From Acrasis kona (Eukaryota > Heterolobosea > Eutetramitea > Acrasida > Acrasidae), in assembly GCA_026419775.2 (NCBI GenBank), contig JAOPGA020000840.1, positions 1 to 64,000 on the forward strand: a stretch of 64,000 nucleotides of DNA. Reading direction: 5' to 3'. The notes beneath the pieces are model-generated. The model worked only from the letters and a program-made list of their open reading frames with translations, was not told the DNA's origin and searched no databases. Below, piece after piece: positions 1 through 11,617 of this stretch. Position numbers and translations under genes: made by a program. Numbering within the stretch: position 1 is the first letter of the stretch; each line of letters opens with the position of its first letter.

Positions 1-1824
1 ATTGAGCAAATAATGCTTCCCCTTGTTCCACTTGAAGTAAATTACGATGCAAAATCAGAGCTAAAAGTGATCATGTGCGATCTTAAATCTGTTTTAGAAC
101 AAGCGCTTATTGTTGCAAATGCTGACCAAAGGACGACATGGGCGTGCAAGTTAAAAGAGTGGGTCCGAAAAAAACCCGTTCTTGATGGGTGTCTATCAGT
201 TGCAGAGAATGCCTGGGATGAAAATTTCATAAAAGTTTTAAATGGGGATACTGAAGCAATTAAAGAAATCAAGATTAGTGAAAGCAAGGTTATATACCGT
301 CATGAATCACAGGCTATATTTTGGAGATTGTTTGGTGAAAATAGATACGAACAAGCTCTCACTTTTGCAAAGGTAATTAGGCATGATGTTTTGGCAAGTC
401 TCTTGTTATTTAATTTAGGGTCTCAAGAGGAGGCTCTTGTTCATGCACGCCGTCTGAAGCATTGCTCCCAAGGTGCAGTGTTTATTTACAAAATAATATT
501 AGATCCTGGATTAGAAAAAATCAAAACATTATTTTATTACCAACTTCCTGATCAAATTCACTTCGAAATAATATTGCAAAGTCTACACGAAACCCCTATT
601 CAATCATCTGATATTTTGTCCTTAGACTATTTACCTCAATTATTTCATTATGCCGTCTACTGTGCCTGTAACATGACAGGTTCTGAAGTATTCTCTGCTG
701 GCCACAGTCAAAACATAATTGTTAGTTTTATTATAACGGCGTCGCCGATAATGATCCACATGAAGCACGATATTCTACCGGATTTGATAAATGTAGCTAA
801 GGCTGGTGTGACCATAAGCATTAGATTGGATTTGATACGCTTTATACAAATACATAGTCCAATTACTGCGTTACAATTGTCTGTAGAACTTTTAAAGTTA
901 GAAAAGTTACAGCCGTTCTTTATTGATTGGTTGGTGCCACTTGCTATTGAAAATAGACAGAGATTTCCAATAGGTGATCTAATTGAGTTAATAAAAGCAT
1001 CTAGTTGTGACGATGAGAATTTGAATAAGATACTCACAATCTCGGAGTTGTTATCTCAGTACGACCAAGAATTCGCAATGAAGCTACTTACAAAGGTTAT
1101 TGTTGATGAAATGATGTTGGCTGTTAAAAGTGCAAGAGATTTTACTAAAAACATTTTTGATACTGTATTTGAGCAAGTTATCAAGATGGACACCTCTCAA
1201 ACAAAGAGTATGGTGAATCACATCATAACTGTAATTGATGGCTTATTGAAGCAACATCAAGCGCTTCATGTCAGTGAAGTGTATTCAATGACAGATACAA
1301 TTACCACCACTAATGATATGAAGAAATTTCTTAATCGATTTAAGGATGCCAGCATTGAAATCTTGACATCTGTAGCAATGTCCCCTAAATTTGATAACAT
1401 ATTGGCATGTAGAGCATCACTTTTGAAGTCATGTCTCGAAGTACAACTATCAAAGCCTGTACCTGCCATTGAGATGCCCATCGTACCACCAGTCATGAAT
1501 GAAATACTGAAGATTATAAAAAAACCACAGAACTGCAATTGCGATGTATGCAAAAAGTTTAGAGAGTATTTGTTCAATCCAACTCAAGAAAAAATTACTT
1601 TAGCAACTGATACGCACCTACATCTTTGTCGTAGGCTTGAAGATTCTCAAAAAGCAATTTCTTTTGAAAGTTTGGACCGTGGTAAAGTCGAGTTTACAAA
1701 AGTAGGTTTCATCCCATCCAACGCACAAACACAGGAACAACGAATACAGACGAGAGATAAACATAATAAACTAACACAGTATATCGCTCAGTCCATATCC
1801 TGCATGCAAAGAGAAGTAAATTGA
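1..1824 (+). CDS. Uncharacterised protein, C-terminal part, with a CxCxxC module
   Basis: The frame is open back to the first base of the window, so the first Met at 13 is not secure and the gene probably starts (or has an exon) to the left. The visible 603+ residues are mostly helical and leucine-rich, without signal peptide or membrane segment. Near the C-terminus (about residues 510-590) there is a compact module beginning C-N-C-D-V-C-K-K-F, followed by a stretch containing FNPTQEK and a HLHLCRRLED segment. A similar Cys-rich tail occurs, from memory, in uncharacterised eukaryotic proteins some of which carry 2OG-Fe(II) oxygenase domains; this link is tentative. No catalytic motif is visible in the part shown, so no function is assigned. 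The stop is followed by a 250-bp spacer before the next gene. Confidence 0.7.
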   Translation: MEQIMLPLVPLEVNYDAKSELKVIMCDLKSVLEQALIVANADQRTTWACKLKEWVRKKPVLDGCLSVAENAWDENFIKVLNGDTEAIKEIKISESKVIYRHESQAIFWRLFGENRYEQALTFAKVIRHDVLASLLLFNLGSQEEALVHARRLKHCSQGAVFIYKIILDPGLEKIKTLFYYQLPDQIHFEIILQSLHETPIQSSDILSLDYLPQLFHYAVYCACNMTGSEVFSAGHSQNIIVSFIITASPIMIHMKHDILPDLINVAKAGVTISIRLDLIRFIQIHSPITALQLSVELLKLEKLQPFFIDWLVPLAIENRQRFPIGDLIELIKASSCDDENLNKILTISELLSQYDQEFAMKLLTKVIVDEMMLAVKSARDFTKNIFDTVFEQVIKMDTSQTKSMVNHIITVIDGLLKQHQALHVSEVYSMTDTITTTNDMKKFLNRFKDASIEILTSVAMSPKFDNILACRASLLKSCLEVQLSKPVPAIEMPIVPPVMNEILKIIKKPQNCNCDVCKKFREYLFNPTQEKITLATDTHLHLCRRLEDSQKAISFESLDRGKVEFTKVGFIPSNAQTQEQRIQTRDKHNKLTQYIAQSISCMQREVN

Positions 1825-2075
1825 ACAAATCGATAAACCACACCCTTATATCTTATTCTTTATTTATTTCATGCGTCCATCTTTTCCATGTGCGAATCAA
1901 ACGGTTGTCTCATGGTGCTACACTAATGAGTCTAAAAGTATGATTCAATTCACACTCCTGCTGTCTTATTGTGAGGAAAACAAATATGACTGTGCTGATC
2001 CATTAAAATATTTGGGGTGTTTCATGTTTCTGGTTGAGTTGTGTGAAGGCCTTTCTGCACCTTACAAATTGTGTC

Positions 2076-2853
2076 ATGAGAGTAGTGGATGGGAGGGTAA
2101 TTGATGGGTTTGTAAGTATGTTCACTCAAATTTACTAACTTCAAGTAGGAACGTGCAGAGATACAGCCAAAAATTGAAGCCTTGATCGGCACATGGAGAA
2201 TTTTTTCAAGGACTTTTACGGGAGATGATGAAAAAGCAGCTAGTGGAAAGATAGTCATAGATAAAAAACTGAAAGGAGTATTTAGTTGGAACGATTGGAA
2301 GTTCAAAGGTAGATTTACCGTGCGACCAAAGCTTCAAAAAACAGATGATTATCCGGATGCCATTTACACCTTTAGAGTAACCAAGTTCGAGGAGGGAGAT
2401 ATGAGAGAAATAGATGAGGATTTACACTGCATCTACTTCAAAAAGGGAAATAATGACGTCGCAGAATTTGAATTCGACATGGGTTACATGGCTTGCTGTC
2501 GAGATTTAATGACTTTCTACTGCTACAAAGATAAAACCACAATCAATTTGAAAGAGTTTGGTATTGGTATGTCAGAGAGCGAGTTTCTTGAACAAAATAA
2601 GGATGTAAAAGTTGAGGATGAATCCAAGCCAGAATCACTGACAGAAGAACAATTTGAGAAGCAATATGGAAGATCAAGAAAAGAGTACGAAGAGGAATGC
2701 GAAGAGTATGTGAATAAGGATGATGAGGACAGTTACTCTGAACTTCTATCCGATGACGATGATGTCAAGGAGGAAATAGATTCTGATGATGAAGAATCGA
2801 ATATCAAACAAGAAACCACCAGTCCAGAACCTCCTAGAAAAAAGAGAAAATAA
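2076..2853 (+). CDS. Acidic nuclear-type protein of unknown function, two exons
   Basis: Exon 1 (2076-2111) gives 12 residues, then an intron at 2112-2148 (37 nt, GTAAGT donor, perfect TACTAAC branch site) joins in phase 0 to exon 2 (2149-2853), about 246 aa in all. The first ~135 residues look like a folded beta-rich domain (GTWRIF, WNDWKFKGRF, and a Cys pair in MACCRD). The last ~90 are strongly acidic (runs of D and E) and end in PPRKKRK, a likely nuclear localisation signal. I do not recognise the family. The TAA stop lies inside an AATAAA hexamer, so the 3' UTR is probably very short. The start is the only Met in the open frame before the donor; a further upstream exon cannot be excluded. 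Confidence 0.65.
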
Positions 2854-3237
2854 ATATCACTTTCAACATTTTTCAAAAAATAGTGTTATCTATGATTTCA
2901 CCAATATTCAATGTTTCAATGGTTTTGTCATCGTATTTCGTACTCTTGTTGCGCTCATCTTCCAAATTCCAAATCATTACTCTATTGTCGGCAATAGTTT
3001 CGTATAGAATTACTACTACCCATGAGGTATGGTCCCGAATCAAACAATAAATTATTTGCTTTTACCTGGCATGTATTGAGACAATCCCCCTCTGTGGGTT
3101 GACAGTCACTTCAGATATTTGTGGCTCAAAAATGTGCAAACTCGACAACTCCTTCACCATACTAGAGTTCTAAGTGGAACTCTCGCTAGGTCGTGTTTCA
3201 TATTATCTTTGTTGTCTGTCAACGTCATTCATAAACA
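2854..3237. other. Intergenic, no gene seen
   Basis: About 380 bases between the acidic protein and Vps33. Only short unsupported frames occur, and no RNA gene or repeat was recognised. It must hold the Vps33 promoter. Confidence 0.5.
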
Positions 3238-5280
3238 ATGAGCAACAACAGCAAACCCAAGGATAAAAAGGTTCAGATAGAGGTGCAGCAGGGTGCAAAG
3301 AAAGATGAGAAACCATCCAAGAGAATTGTTAAGAGCGTGGTACCTAAGCTTTCAAACTCTGCGGTTGATGCATCGCCACTACGGGCGATTGCTGTGGATG
3401 AAATTAAAAAGATATTAGAGGGGGTATTTATACACAATCTATACTTTTAAATTATTTGTAGATACCAGGAAAAAAGACTCTTGTAATTGATCCCTCAATC
3501 ATTGGTCCATTAGCAGTTGTGGTACCTTTGTCCATCTTGTTGGTAAGTTATCATCAGAGATCTTTATATAATAAAAAACAGTCTTGTGGAGTTGATGACA
3601 AGCGTATTTATCTTCTCAATGATGACAAATTCAATACAGACAGTGATTGTATAGTTTATTTGACACGCCCCCGTATTCCTTTAATGAGGCAGATGGCGTC
3701 ACAAATACTTGCAATTAACTCCTCAAAGGCTTCAGGAAAGAGAATCTACGTGATATTTGTACCAAGACGCACTTTGATATGCGAAGTAATGTTAGAGAAA
3801 TTAGGCGTTTATGGCTTGGTATCGAATTTCCATGAATTTCCACTGGATATTATCCCATTTGATAACGACCTCCTCACCATGGAGTATACTCCATTGTTTA
3901 GAGATGTCTATTTGGAAGGTGATTTAAGTGGACTGTACTTTATAGCGAGAGGGATAATGAAAATGCAGGCTTTGTTTGGTGGTCTCGTTCCAGTAATTAG
4001 GTATGCAGGAAAGAATGCCAAGATAGTTCATGACATACTTGTGTCACTTCGCAAGAAAGTAGAGAAGAAGTTGAGCAGTACCGCCTCTGATTTCGCTTCC
4101 ATAATTCTCATTGACAGAAAAGTCGATTTGGCGACACCATTGATGACCCCATTCACTTATGAGGGTCTTATTGACCACTTTTATGGCATAAATAATAGTA
4201 AGCACCCTCATTGACTCCTACTAATTCAATAGATGTCATTACACTTGACTTTTTTAGTCAAGCGGAGCAAGAAACACCAAATGATGATGAACATGAGGAA
4301 CCAAAATCGCCACCACCAAAGACTGCACCTCAAAAAATGCCTCTCAATGACGACGATCAAGTCTTTAACATTATTCGTCACTTGAACTTCTCAGCTCTTA
4401 GGGATCACCTTCGCACCATCATTACAGAAATTGACCAAAAGTATGAGGATAGAAAGAAATTGGTTTCCGTATCTGACATCAAGGCATACTTTGAGGAATT
4501 ACCTGAAGTACAACAAAAACATAAGGACCTGACCACTCACACAAACATTGCCACAACAATAAAGAGGGAGATGGATAAGCATGACTTTGTGAAGACGCTT
4601 GAGACTGAGAGAAGTAAGTACATGATTCATGGCCCACAAAACCAACTTTAGATATCATTATGAACGAGGACGATAGAGCAAACTTGGAATACATTGAAAC
4701 TTGCATCATCAGACAAGATCCAGTAATCAAGGTCATCAGACTGCTCTGCCTAATGAGCATTGCCAAGAATGGAATTAACCAAAAAGAATTCGATCACTTA
4801 CGTACCGAAATGGTCCATTCATACGGTCACTTTATCCTCCTAACTTTACACAATTTAGAAAAGTGTGGATTAATTAAATTATACACCTCACGCGGAACTT
4901 GGCCCTCCATCGTGAAGAACTTTAATTTGATGGTGAGTGGTTCTGACGACAAGAAGAAACAAGACATATCATACACACATTCTGGTTACGCTCCATTAAG
5001 CGTCAGAATCATTGAACACATTAATGACTGGGATAGAGTTGCTTCAAACTTTAAAGGGACGGAGCATGAAGGATTCATCGGAAGAGCAGAGCAGCCGAAT
5101 GCAGTCGCTAATTTAGCGAACAACAAGAGGACCCACTTGGTGTACTTTATTGGAGGATGTACCTTCGCCGAGATTAGTGCAATCAAGAACCAGAGAAATA
5201 AAGATGAGCGTTTTGTTGTGGCAACTACCAAATTGATAAACTCGGAGACCTTTTTAGCGAGCATGTTTGAGCAAGTGTAG
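3238..5280 (+). CDS. VPS33: Vps33-like Sec1/Munc18 family protein
   Basis: Five exons: 3238-3423, 3462-3542, 3582-4197, 4233-4613 and 4652-5280. Introns are 35-39 nt and all phases agree, giving a 630-residue protein, the usual Vps33 size. Family signatures include KTLVIDPSIIGPL near the N-terminus, FVPRRTLICEVMLEKLGVYG, the SM-protein stretch IILIDRKVDLATPLMTPFTY followed by EGLIDHFYGI, GYAPLSVRIIEH, and a C-terminal VYFIGGCTFAEISA. Vps33 is the SNARE-binding SM subunit of the CORVET and HOPS tethering complexes, acting in endosome and lysosome/vacuole fusion. An acidic Pro-rich insert after exon 4 starts is lineage-specific. An AAATAAAAT element directly after the stop is a likely poly(A) signal. 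The TKL kinase gene ends convergently about 135 bp downstream. Confidence 0.93.
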
Positions 5281-5416
5281 ATCAAATAAAATAATTTTTT
5301 ACTATAACACACCACCGGTTCAGTTTTTCAAACAATTTGAACGGATTATGCGTGTATTTATGGACGAATTTATTTTTAATCCAAAGAGATGAAATACAAT
5401 GGTTCAAATGACGCGA

Positions 5417-8400
5417 TCATCTATAAGAAGTTTCTTGTATGATTTGTAGTCTTTTTATAATCTCTTTGAATGTTGGTCTTTGATCCTTGTTGTGATGCCA
5501 ACATTGCTTAACCAACTCCATAAACTCAGCATCTTTGTTTGTCAATAATTCCTCAAAAATATGCGGTCTCTCTCCCCTTAATACTGCTACTTCTATAGGA
5601 AATAATCTAGAGTATGCTTCCTTTTCATAAAACACCTCGTACCTATTAATCATAAATGAGATGGGTCAGTTATGAAACTTACATCATGATGGCAAAACTA
5701 TAAACATCACAACTTTTATCATAGGCTTGATAGCTTAATATCTCTGGTGCATTATATGCTCTTGTCCCAACATTGAATGTCATGATTTGGTCGTCACCCA
5801 CAAACTTTGAAATGCCAAAATCACAAATCTTGGCAATATTAAAACCTTGATCAACAAGTACATTAGATAATTTTAAATCTCGATGCACGAGCGATAGTTG
5901 ATGAAGATAATTCATCCCCATCGCAATATCAAGCAACAAATCAATTTTTTTATTAAAACCAAGTTCTTGTTTCTTCAAAAATATAGAATCCAGCGATGTG
6001 CCATCCATAAACTCCGTTATAATCAATTTATTATGTTGGTTGACGCACGCACCAAAAAACTGCACAATGTTACGGTGTCTCAATGATTTCAAGATTTCAA
6101 CTTCCTTTACAAACTCATCATCCAGGTCAAGGGCGCTACAAGAATTTTTAATCAATTTGATTGCAACACGAGATTCAAGGTATTTGCCTTTAAATACAAC
6201 TCCGTATGTACCCTCCGTGATTCTTTCCACAAAAACAAGATCCTCCAAGTTTATCATCCACCCTTGGTTTGAATGCTCTAACTTGTCTTCGGTTTGTGCA
6301 AGACGATCTTGTAAGATTGCATACATTTGACGGCGCACTTTGTGCTGCTTGATCAATGCAAGTATTAACTTTGTAATCTTGTACAATACTGGAAGTAGTA
6401 TGATGAAAACTGCCACCAACAAACATGCAATTAGAAAATTAACAAGATAGATGGAACATCCTGGACCAAAATAGAGCGGATTACAAGTACATTTGTTCAG
6501 AGTAGAATTGTAATATTCTCTTCCGACACACTTTCTGTTCTCACAATAATCTCCATAAAAATCATCGGAGCACTTCATTGTGATAAAGGTGCTATATCCG
6601 GACGCGAAAGCATTTTTTATTGTTTTATTGCTGGCGTGATACCCAACATTTATGAGACCATTTGATTGCATTATCTGTAGATCGCCAAACTGACCACGAG
6701 AGTTACTGCCTTGAGCGAACAACGTGTCATCTTGGCTAACAGCCACAACATGCTCAAACCCAATTGAAATGGACCTGAACTTGACGCCCAATGGAGCCTC
6801 AAGTCGAGTAGGCAGTGTCTTAGGTGGAGGGGGAACGGCTGACAAGCTGCCATCAAATCCCAGAGTACCCCAGAAATACACATCTCCATCACTGCTTAAA
6901 CCAAGAGTAGAAAAACCTCCGCACTCTATTTTTTTAAACTTGATGGGGATGACCGTAGGAAGTAGTTTATTTTGTCTGTTACCTATGCCCAACTGTCCAT
7001 AGGCGTTACCATACTCATTTGCAGACATGGTATACACCGTTCCATCACTACATCGAACTACAGAGTGATGTTTACCAGTACAAACCTCCACTGCACCTTC
7101 TATCCCATCAACAAGACCAGAAGATTCCTGAATAACTGACCCATTCTTCATTACCATAATGTTAGTTTTATCTTCAAAAGTGGATACATCAAGAATGGAT
7201 CGAGTGAAGTCAGAACAAGTCTTTTCTAAATCGTATTTAACCAAACAACCATCATCAGTCAATGCAAATGCTTGACTTATTTTGATGGCGCGAAAAGAGA
7301 GAGAAATCAAAGAAAGACTGGTGTCATTTTCAGTTTGAATCACTGTGTACTCATGACCAGTCATGAAATCAATTTGTCTAACATTTTTTATTTCGGATCC
7401 GTCCACCATTTTAATATAGGTATTGCTGCGACCAAGAGTATCCTGTACGTTTATAAAATAATCTCCAGATACACTTTGATAGATCAAATCTCTATAGCTT
7501 TCTACCGAAGTAAACACGACAATGGAAGATACATCACTAGCAATCAACGACATTTTTTCTTCGAGGTATTCATACTTGACGACTGTTTTATCGCTCATCA
7601 AAAATAACATTTCACTGTTTGAGTGATGAATGGATACAACATCACTCGCAATCAACCTCATGCTTTCGACTCCACTCTTTGAAAGAGTCACAGCATACAG
7701 CCGGTTGGTTTTCGTGAACACATATAAAATTGATAAATCATAAAAGTAACTAGATACGGATAGATTTGGTATTTTAACATGTACGCCGGAGCCATATTTA
7801 CCGCCCCATATATAAATACCCTTTGCCGTAAGAACGCTACTGTAGACAAGTCGGCACTGAACTTGGAGCGCAACGTCAATGTTATTGATTCTAACAGGAG
7901 TAGGGAAAAAAATGTTCATTGGAGTCGTTGATTTGATTATTTCTGACATTTTTGAGTGATAAAATAAATGCGTTATTTCTTACAGGTTGCTTCCCCAAGC
8001 GTATATGATTCCGTCTCGCGTTTTTACTGCAGTGTGTGATGGCCCGCAGGAAATTGACTCCACGTTAGATAAATTTGGTATCAAGGTTGGCCAAGATGCA
8101 AAAGAGTCGACTGTGCTGTTTAATCCTAAAGTGCCTATTTATGGTTAGTTTGTTCCTTTCGAATATGGTTTATACCCATAGCATCAGATCCCCAAGTGTA
8201 TACATAACCAGTTGAGTTGAGAGCCACTGCAAAACTTGAGCCGAGGCAAACATTAGTAATGTTGTATATTGGAACTGCTTGTATTGTTGCTGATTCATAT
8301 TGATCATTTCGACCCGTCCCCAGCAAGCCAGCCATGTTTACACCTTTTTCATTAAGCCAAGTGCTTTAACATTGATGTTACCTGTTGAGTAAACTTCACC

Positions 8401-8613
8401 ATCTTGCGTTAAATAAATGTTAACCTCCGGTTTTTCTCTACTATACCCTTGTATTCGTGATATCGATGATAACTTTTGTCTTGTGTCGAAAATATATGGT
8501 TTAAACTCAATTAAATCCTTGTTCACAATTCTGACGTTCCCTGTTATAAAATTATAGTGGACAGGAAGGGAAAGTACAGAAAACAAATGGATTAGTATGA
8601 TAACGTACTTCAT
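5417..8613 (-). CDS. Receptor kinase: secreted RCC1 repeats, EGF-like motif, TM segment, TKL kinase
   Basis: Exons read from 8613: 8382-8613, 8176-8343, 7984-8134, then 5683-7942 and 5417-5642, about 1,000 aa. A signal peptide (residues 1-16) is followed by RCC1-type blades (YTWGSDAMGTLG, YAWGSN, YIWGGKYGSG, GNAYGQLGIGN, YFWGTLGFDG). An EGF-like Cys cluster (CSDDFYGDYCENRKC to FGPGC), a TM helix (FLIACLLVAVFIILLPVL) and a kinase domain follow. Catalytic features are intact: GTYGVVF loop, VAIK lysine, HRDLKLSN, DFGISKF, and APEIL. The kinase therefore looks active and cytoplasmic. At the 7.9-kb junction, a normal 41-nt intron (7943-7983) requires one fewer base in the A7 run at 7906-7912 (T7 on the coding strand) to stay in frame; the alternative is one 93-nt intron (7891-7983). 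The ligand is unknown. Confidence 0.88.
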
Positions 8614-8878
8614 TTATGAAGGTGAGTTCTGAATTTGCACAACATAACGGGTTACAAAAAAGACACATGTCCATCCATAAGACAAACAAAGTTATCTATA
8701 CACTGTCGTCCCTAATGGGACTCATAACTATCGCAAACTCACCCTGGTGGGCAATTAAATAGAAAAATATTAGAATTCTTACAACAATTAAAACTATTAT
8801 TAGACTTTTTGTATCAATACAATTATCGGTAAAACACACCAAACATATGCAGAATTTTTAGAATACAACATTTGAGCA

Positions 8879-9513
8879 ATGCAAAGCAGCCCACACAAAG
8901 ATTACGGAACCATTACAGACAAAGAAGATATTGTTACTTGATGCGAAGGATATAGTACCTAAACCTGGGCTTAGAAAAAGATTAGGAATAATACTAGAGT
9001 CACGAAAAGTTCATATTTTGGTTCTACTCTTGATCATACTCGACATACTCCTTGTTATTGCGGAGATTGTATGTTCTTTATTCGACTTGGATAAAACAAA
9101 GGAAGAGGTACTTGCTCTTAAAATAATAGGGCACATCTCACTTGGAATAACATGCGTGTTTGCAATTGAGGTCCTGTTAAAATTTGTGGCATTTGGTTTC
9201 CACTATTTCTTCAGCGCAAACCACTGGGGATTACATCTTCTTGATGCTATTGTTGTGTTCGCATCATTAGGACTTGAAGCAGGTCTACATGGTAAACAAA
9301 GAGAGGTCGCTGGGCTTTTAATATTGTTCCGTCTATGGAGGGTACGTAATCTCAACACCCACACTAACATTGTTAAAGATTGTCAAAATAACGGCTTCTG
9401 TAGCTGAGGGTATTGGAGAGCACGACGAAGAAAGAATGAAAGTGTTGGAAAAAGAGTTAAGAATGTCGAAAAAAAGAATTAAAGAACTAGAGCAAAAGCT
9501 TCAATCTGTATAA
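8879..9513 (+). CDS. HVCN1: Voltage-gated proton channel (Hv1-like), two exons
   Basis: Exon 1 ends at 9341, a 37-nt intron (9342-9378, CACTAAC branch) follows, and exon 2 (9379-9513) gives 44 residues. The four-helix voltage-sensor is clear: S1 VLLLIILDILLVIAEIV with the selectivity-type Asp, S2 with an acidic residue (TCVFAIEVLLKF), S3 LHLLDAIVVFASLGLE, and S4 LLILFRLWR joined across the intron to IVKI. The C-terminus is a coiled coil (RMKVLEKELRMSKKRIKELE), as in Hv1 dimers; there is no pore domain. The start is uncertain: the ATG at 8879 opens a plausible N-terminus (MQSSPHKDYGTITDKEDI) that is one base out of frame with the channel, and the channel frame has no ATG before S1. An extra nucleotide near 8930 or an unseen upstream exon would explain this. 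Confidence 0.85.
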
Positions 9514-9622
9514 TAAATTCAAGCTACTTACTACATTCGTTGTGAAATTGAGTTTCACATAATACTGATAGCAGTCACGAGACATGCCCTTACAATAAAT
9601 TTATTTTTAGCAAACAATTCCA

Positions 9623-10336
9623 ATGGCAATGATATTGAGGACCAGGTTATGTCGTTTCTCTCAACATATTGGGAAAACAAATCAGAGGAGATTCATAACA
9701 AGCGACATATTAAAACAAAGGAAAGCCGCGATATTCAGATTTTGGGCGATGAATCATGGTCCTGTTAGCATGCTTTTCAATTCTCCCACAGTTGTGAAGG
9801 CATCCTTGGGGAAAAGTTTTATAAAAGGAATTTCATCTTACAAAGCTTTAATTGACCCTACATTCAACGAGGAGGAGTTCCTGAACGGCGTTAGAGAGTC
9901 TTGGCCAATTGCGAGAAAGGTTCTTGTTAGTGGAACGATTGGTGAAGTGGTAGAGATCGTCACTGCTTCATTCATTAATAAGGTCATCAAATCAAGACAT
10001 TTTTTTTTGGAAGCGGGAGTTACAGAAATGACAAACGACTTTGAAGAAGTAAAAAAAGCAACAATTGAATTATGCACTGCCAGCTCAAGAGATGTAGGCT
10101 TTTCCAACACATATGGAAATATTGTTGTTCGGGTAAGGATCGAGTTATCGCTCACTTTAACAATTCTCTAGATTGACTTTAAAGAAAAGTTTACATTTAA
10201 CCATGAAGGGGAGACGGTAAAGGTGTTTGATGGACCCGTGACACAGTATGTATCATTTGTAAGAAACGTTTCGGACGACGAAAGCGAGTGGAGAATAGAT
10301 GGCATTTTTACAACATCACCTAAAATTAACTATTGA
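9623..10336 (+). CDS. Tim44-like-domain mitochondrial protein
   Basis: Two exons, 9623-10132 and 10172-10336, joined over a 39-nt intron in phase 0, giving 224 aa. The N-terminus is basic and Arg/Ser-rich without acidic residues (MAMILRTRLCRFSQHIGKTN), a typical mitochondrial presequence. The remainder has the Tim44-like pattern: IDPTFNEEEFLNGVRESWPI, a long helical middle, and EWRIDGIFTTSP at the end. Tim44-like domains occur in the import-motor subunit Tim44, mitoribosomal mL45 and Mba1-type inner-membrane ribosome receptors. The short length and absence of Tim44's N-terminal region favour an mL45/Mba1-like role, but this is inference. Confidence 0.6.
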
Positions 10337-10945
10337 TTCTTTGTAAAAATATACGGGGTAGGGATGATGCCCAAATACAAAAGGTTGTAAAAGACGGTTT
10401 TTATATACGATTTTGCAACAAAAAATTATGGTGTCCATGAGCATCCTGTTGGCTCTCTGACTCTTGAAATGCTTGTATGCACCGAAGGGATTCTCTACTG
10501 CGGCTATTGCGGTGCGATGCTGACCCTTAAATTTCTTCTGGTCCTTTGTCAGCATACTAAGCCTCTTGCCTTTGTTTTCCGTGTCCTTTGCAATAGAATT
10601 TACATTTTCGGAATTTTGTCCCATCCATGAAATGATTGTCCCCAAGGATTTTTGCTCCCTTACCAGGAGCGTCTCTACCTTTCAGTCCCCCATAGTGACG
10701 GATGTCTTTCTCGGACAAATTTAGTAATTGACTTCAGTGCGTCAACNTTGATGATTTTTTGAACTTTCTTTTTTAATGCTACATGTGTTAGTCCAGTAGT
10801 ATCTCTTGCAGACCTCATTCAAACGTGTGAAACACTCATTAAATGATTTTTGAATACATTTTTTAATTTCTTTTCAAAAATTTCATGATCCAATTTATAT
10901 ATATCCTGTAATTTCTTTGTGATGAATTGTTTGTGCAAGTAAACG
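10337..10945 (-). pseudogene. Degenerate transposase-like relic
   Basis: On the minus strand two frames together look protein-like but are broken by frameshifts and stops, and there is an ambiguous base near 10747. The piece around 10480-10330 reads TAIAAVENPFGAYKHFKSQR and then an Asn-Arg-containing tail. This spacing (R, VE, F, K, then NR) resembles the C-terminal part of DDE transposases of the IS5/Harbinger type. Upstream, another frame reads DIRHYGGLKGRDAPGKGAK. No terminal repeats were found. It lies directly downstream of the GIY-YIG gene on the same strand. Confidence 0.3.
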
Positions 10946-11455
10946 CTAATCACCAAGATCCTTAACTTTGTAATGTAGATCGGTTGAACACCCTACGTCA
11001 GCATCAACTTTTAAAGGCTCATCTATGGCTCTGTCAGGATAAGTTGGATCGTATATGGATGGCAGCGAGTCGCTTAAATTCTTCATATGTTCTTGGTTTA
11101 TCCAAATCAACTTCATCTTGTCTAATTCGACAAGCTCAGAATTCTTCGTCCATTTATCAAGCTTAAAGATGTCTTGCATGTTGTTGAGTCGACCTTTAAT
11201 ACCCGACCTCCCTTTCTTAGGAGGGTGGTGCATTCTCCATTCGAATTGAAGGGCATCCCGTTGCGATTTGAAACCTGTCAAAATACAAACGTAAGACCAC
11301 ACTCCTTTATTTGCTGTACTTTTTGCACCACCAACTATCTCCCCATTGTGCTGCCTTATTCTTTTTTTAAGATTACTAGTAACACCTACATACGTCCTAC
11401 CATTCTTTCCATAATTTGACGAGATGAGGTAACATGAAAACTTTGAATAAATCAT
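10946..11455 (-). CDS. SLX1-like GIY-YIG endonuclease lacking the RING domain
   Basis: A 169-residue intronless frame. The GIY-YIG nuclease core occupies residues ~7-95: CYLISS then RTYVGVTSNLKKRIRQHNGE (GIY/YIG motifs plus the conserved Arg), a GGAKST segment, and ALQFEWRMHHP with the metal-binding Glu. The order and spacing match the nuclease half of SLX1, the structure-specific endonuclease that acts with SLX4 on branched DNA. The C-terminal RING-type Cys/His cluster of SLX1 is absent; instead there is a charged tail of about 70 residues. Similar short GIY-YIG proteins occur in large DNA viruses and mobile elements, so foreign origin is possible. It lies 162 bp downstream of the RNA ligase gene on the same strand. 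Confidence 0.8.
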   Translation of the reverse strand: MIYSKFSCYLISSNYGKNGRTYVGVTSNLKKRIRQHNGEIVGGAKSTANKGVWSYVCILTGFKSQRDALQFEWRMHHPPKKGRSGIKGRLNNMQDIFKLDKWTKNSELVELDKMKLIWINQEHMKNLSDSLPSIYDPTYPDRAIDEPLKVDADVGCSTDLHYKVKDLGD

Positions 11456-11617
11456 AAAATGATACTCCCTTGGTCTAAAGTAGAATTGTAACCATAAAAG
11501 CCGCAGTTAAATCCAAACCTTTACAAATCGGAATGCATTCAGGGTAATAAAGCAATTTAAAACAGCAGACAACAACAAGCTCATCCCACAGAAGCTAATC
11601 GTCAATTCAAATGTTTA

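Noticed and set aside
1871-2104. 77-codon plus-strand frame before the acidic protein
   Set aside because: Overlaps exon 1 of the spliced model out of frame; the intron with TACTAAC supports the other frame.
7891-7983. A 93-nt intron in the RCC1/TKL kinase gene
   Set aside because: It works in phase, but a 41-nt intron with one fewer base in an A7 run restores a better RCC1 blade (NEHFFPTPVRIN) and fits all other intron sizes; kept as the alternative.
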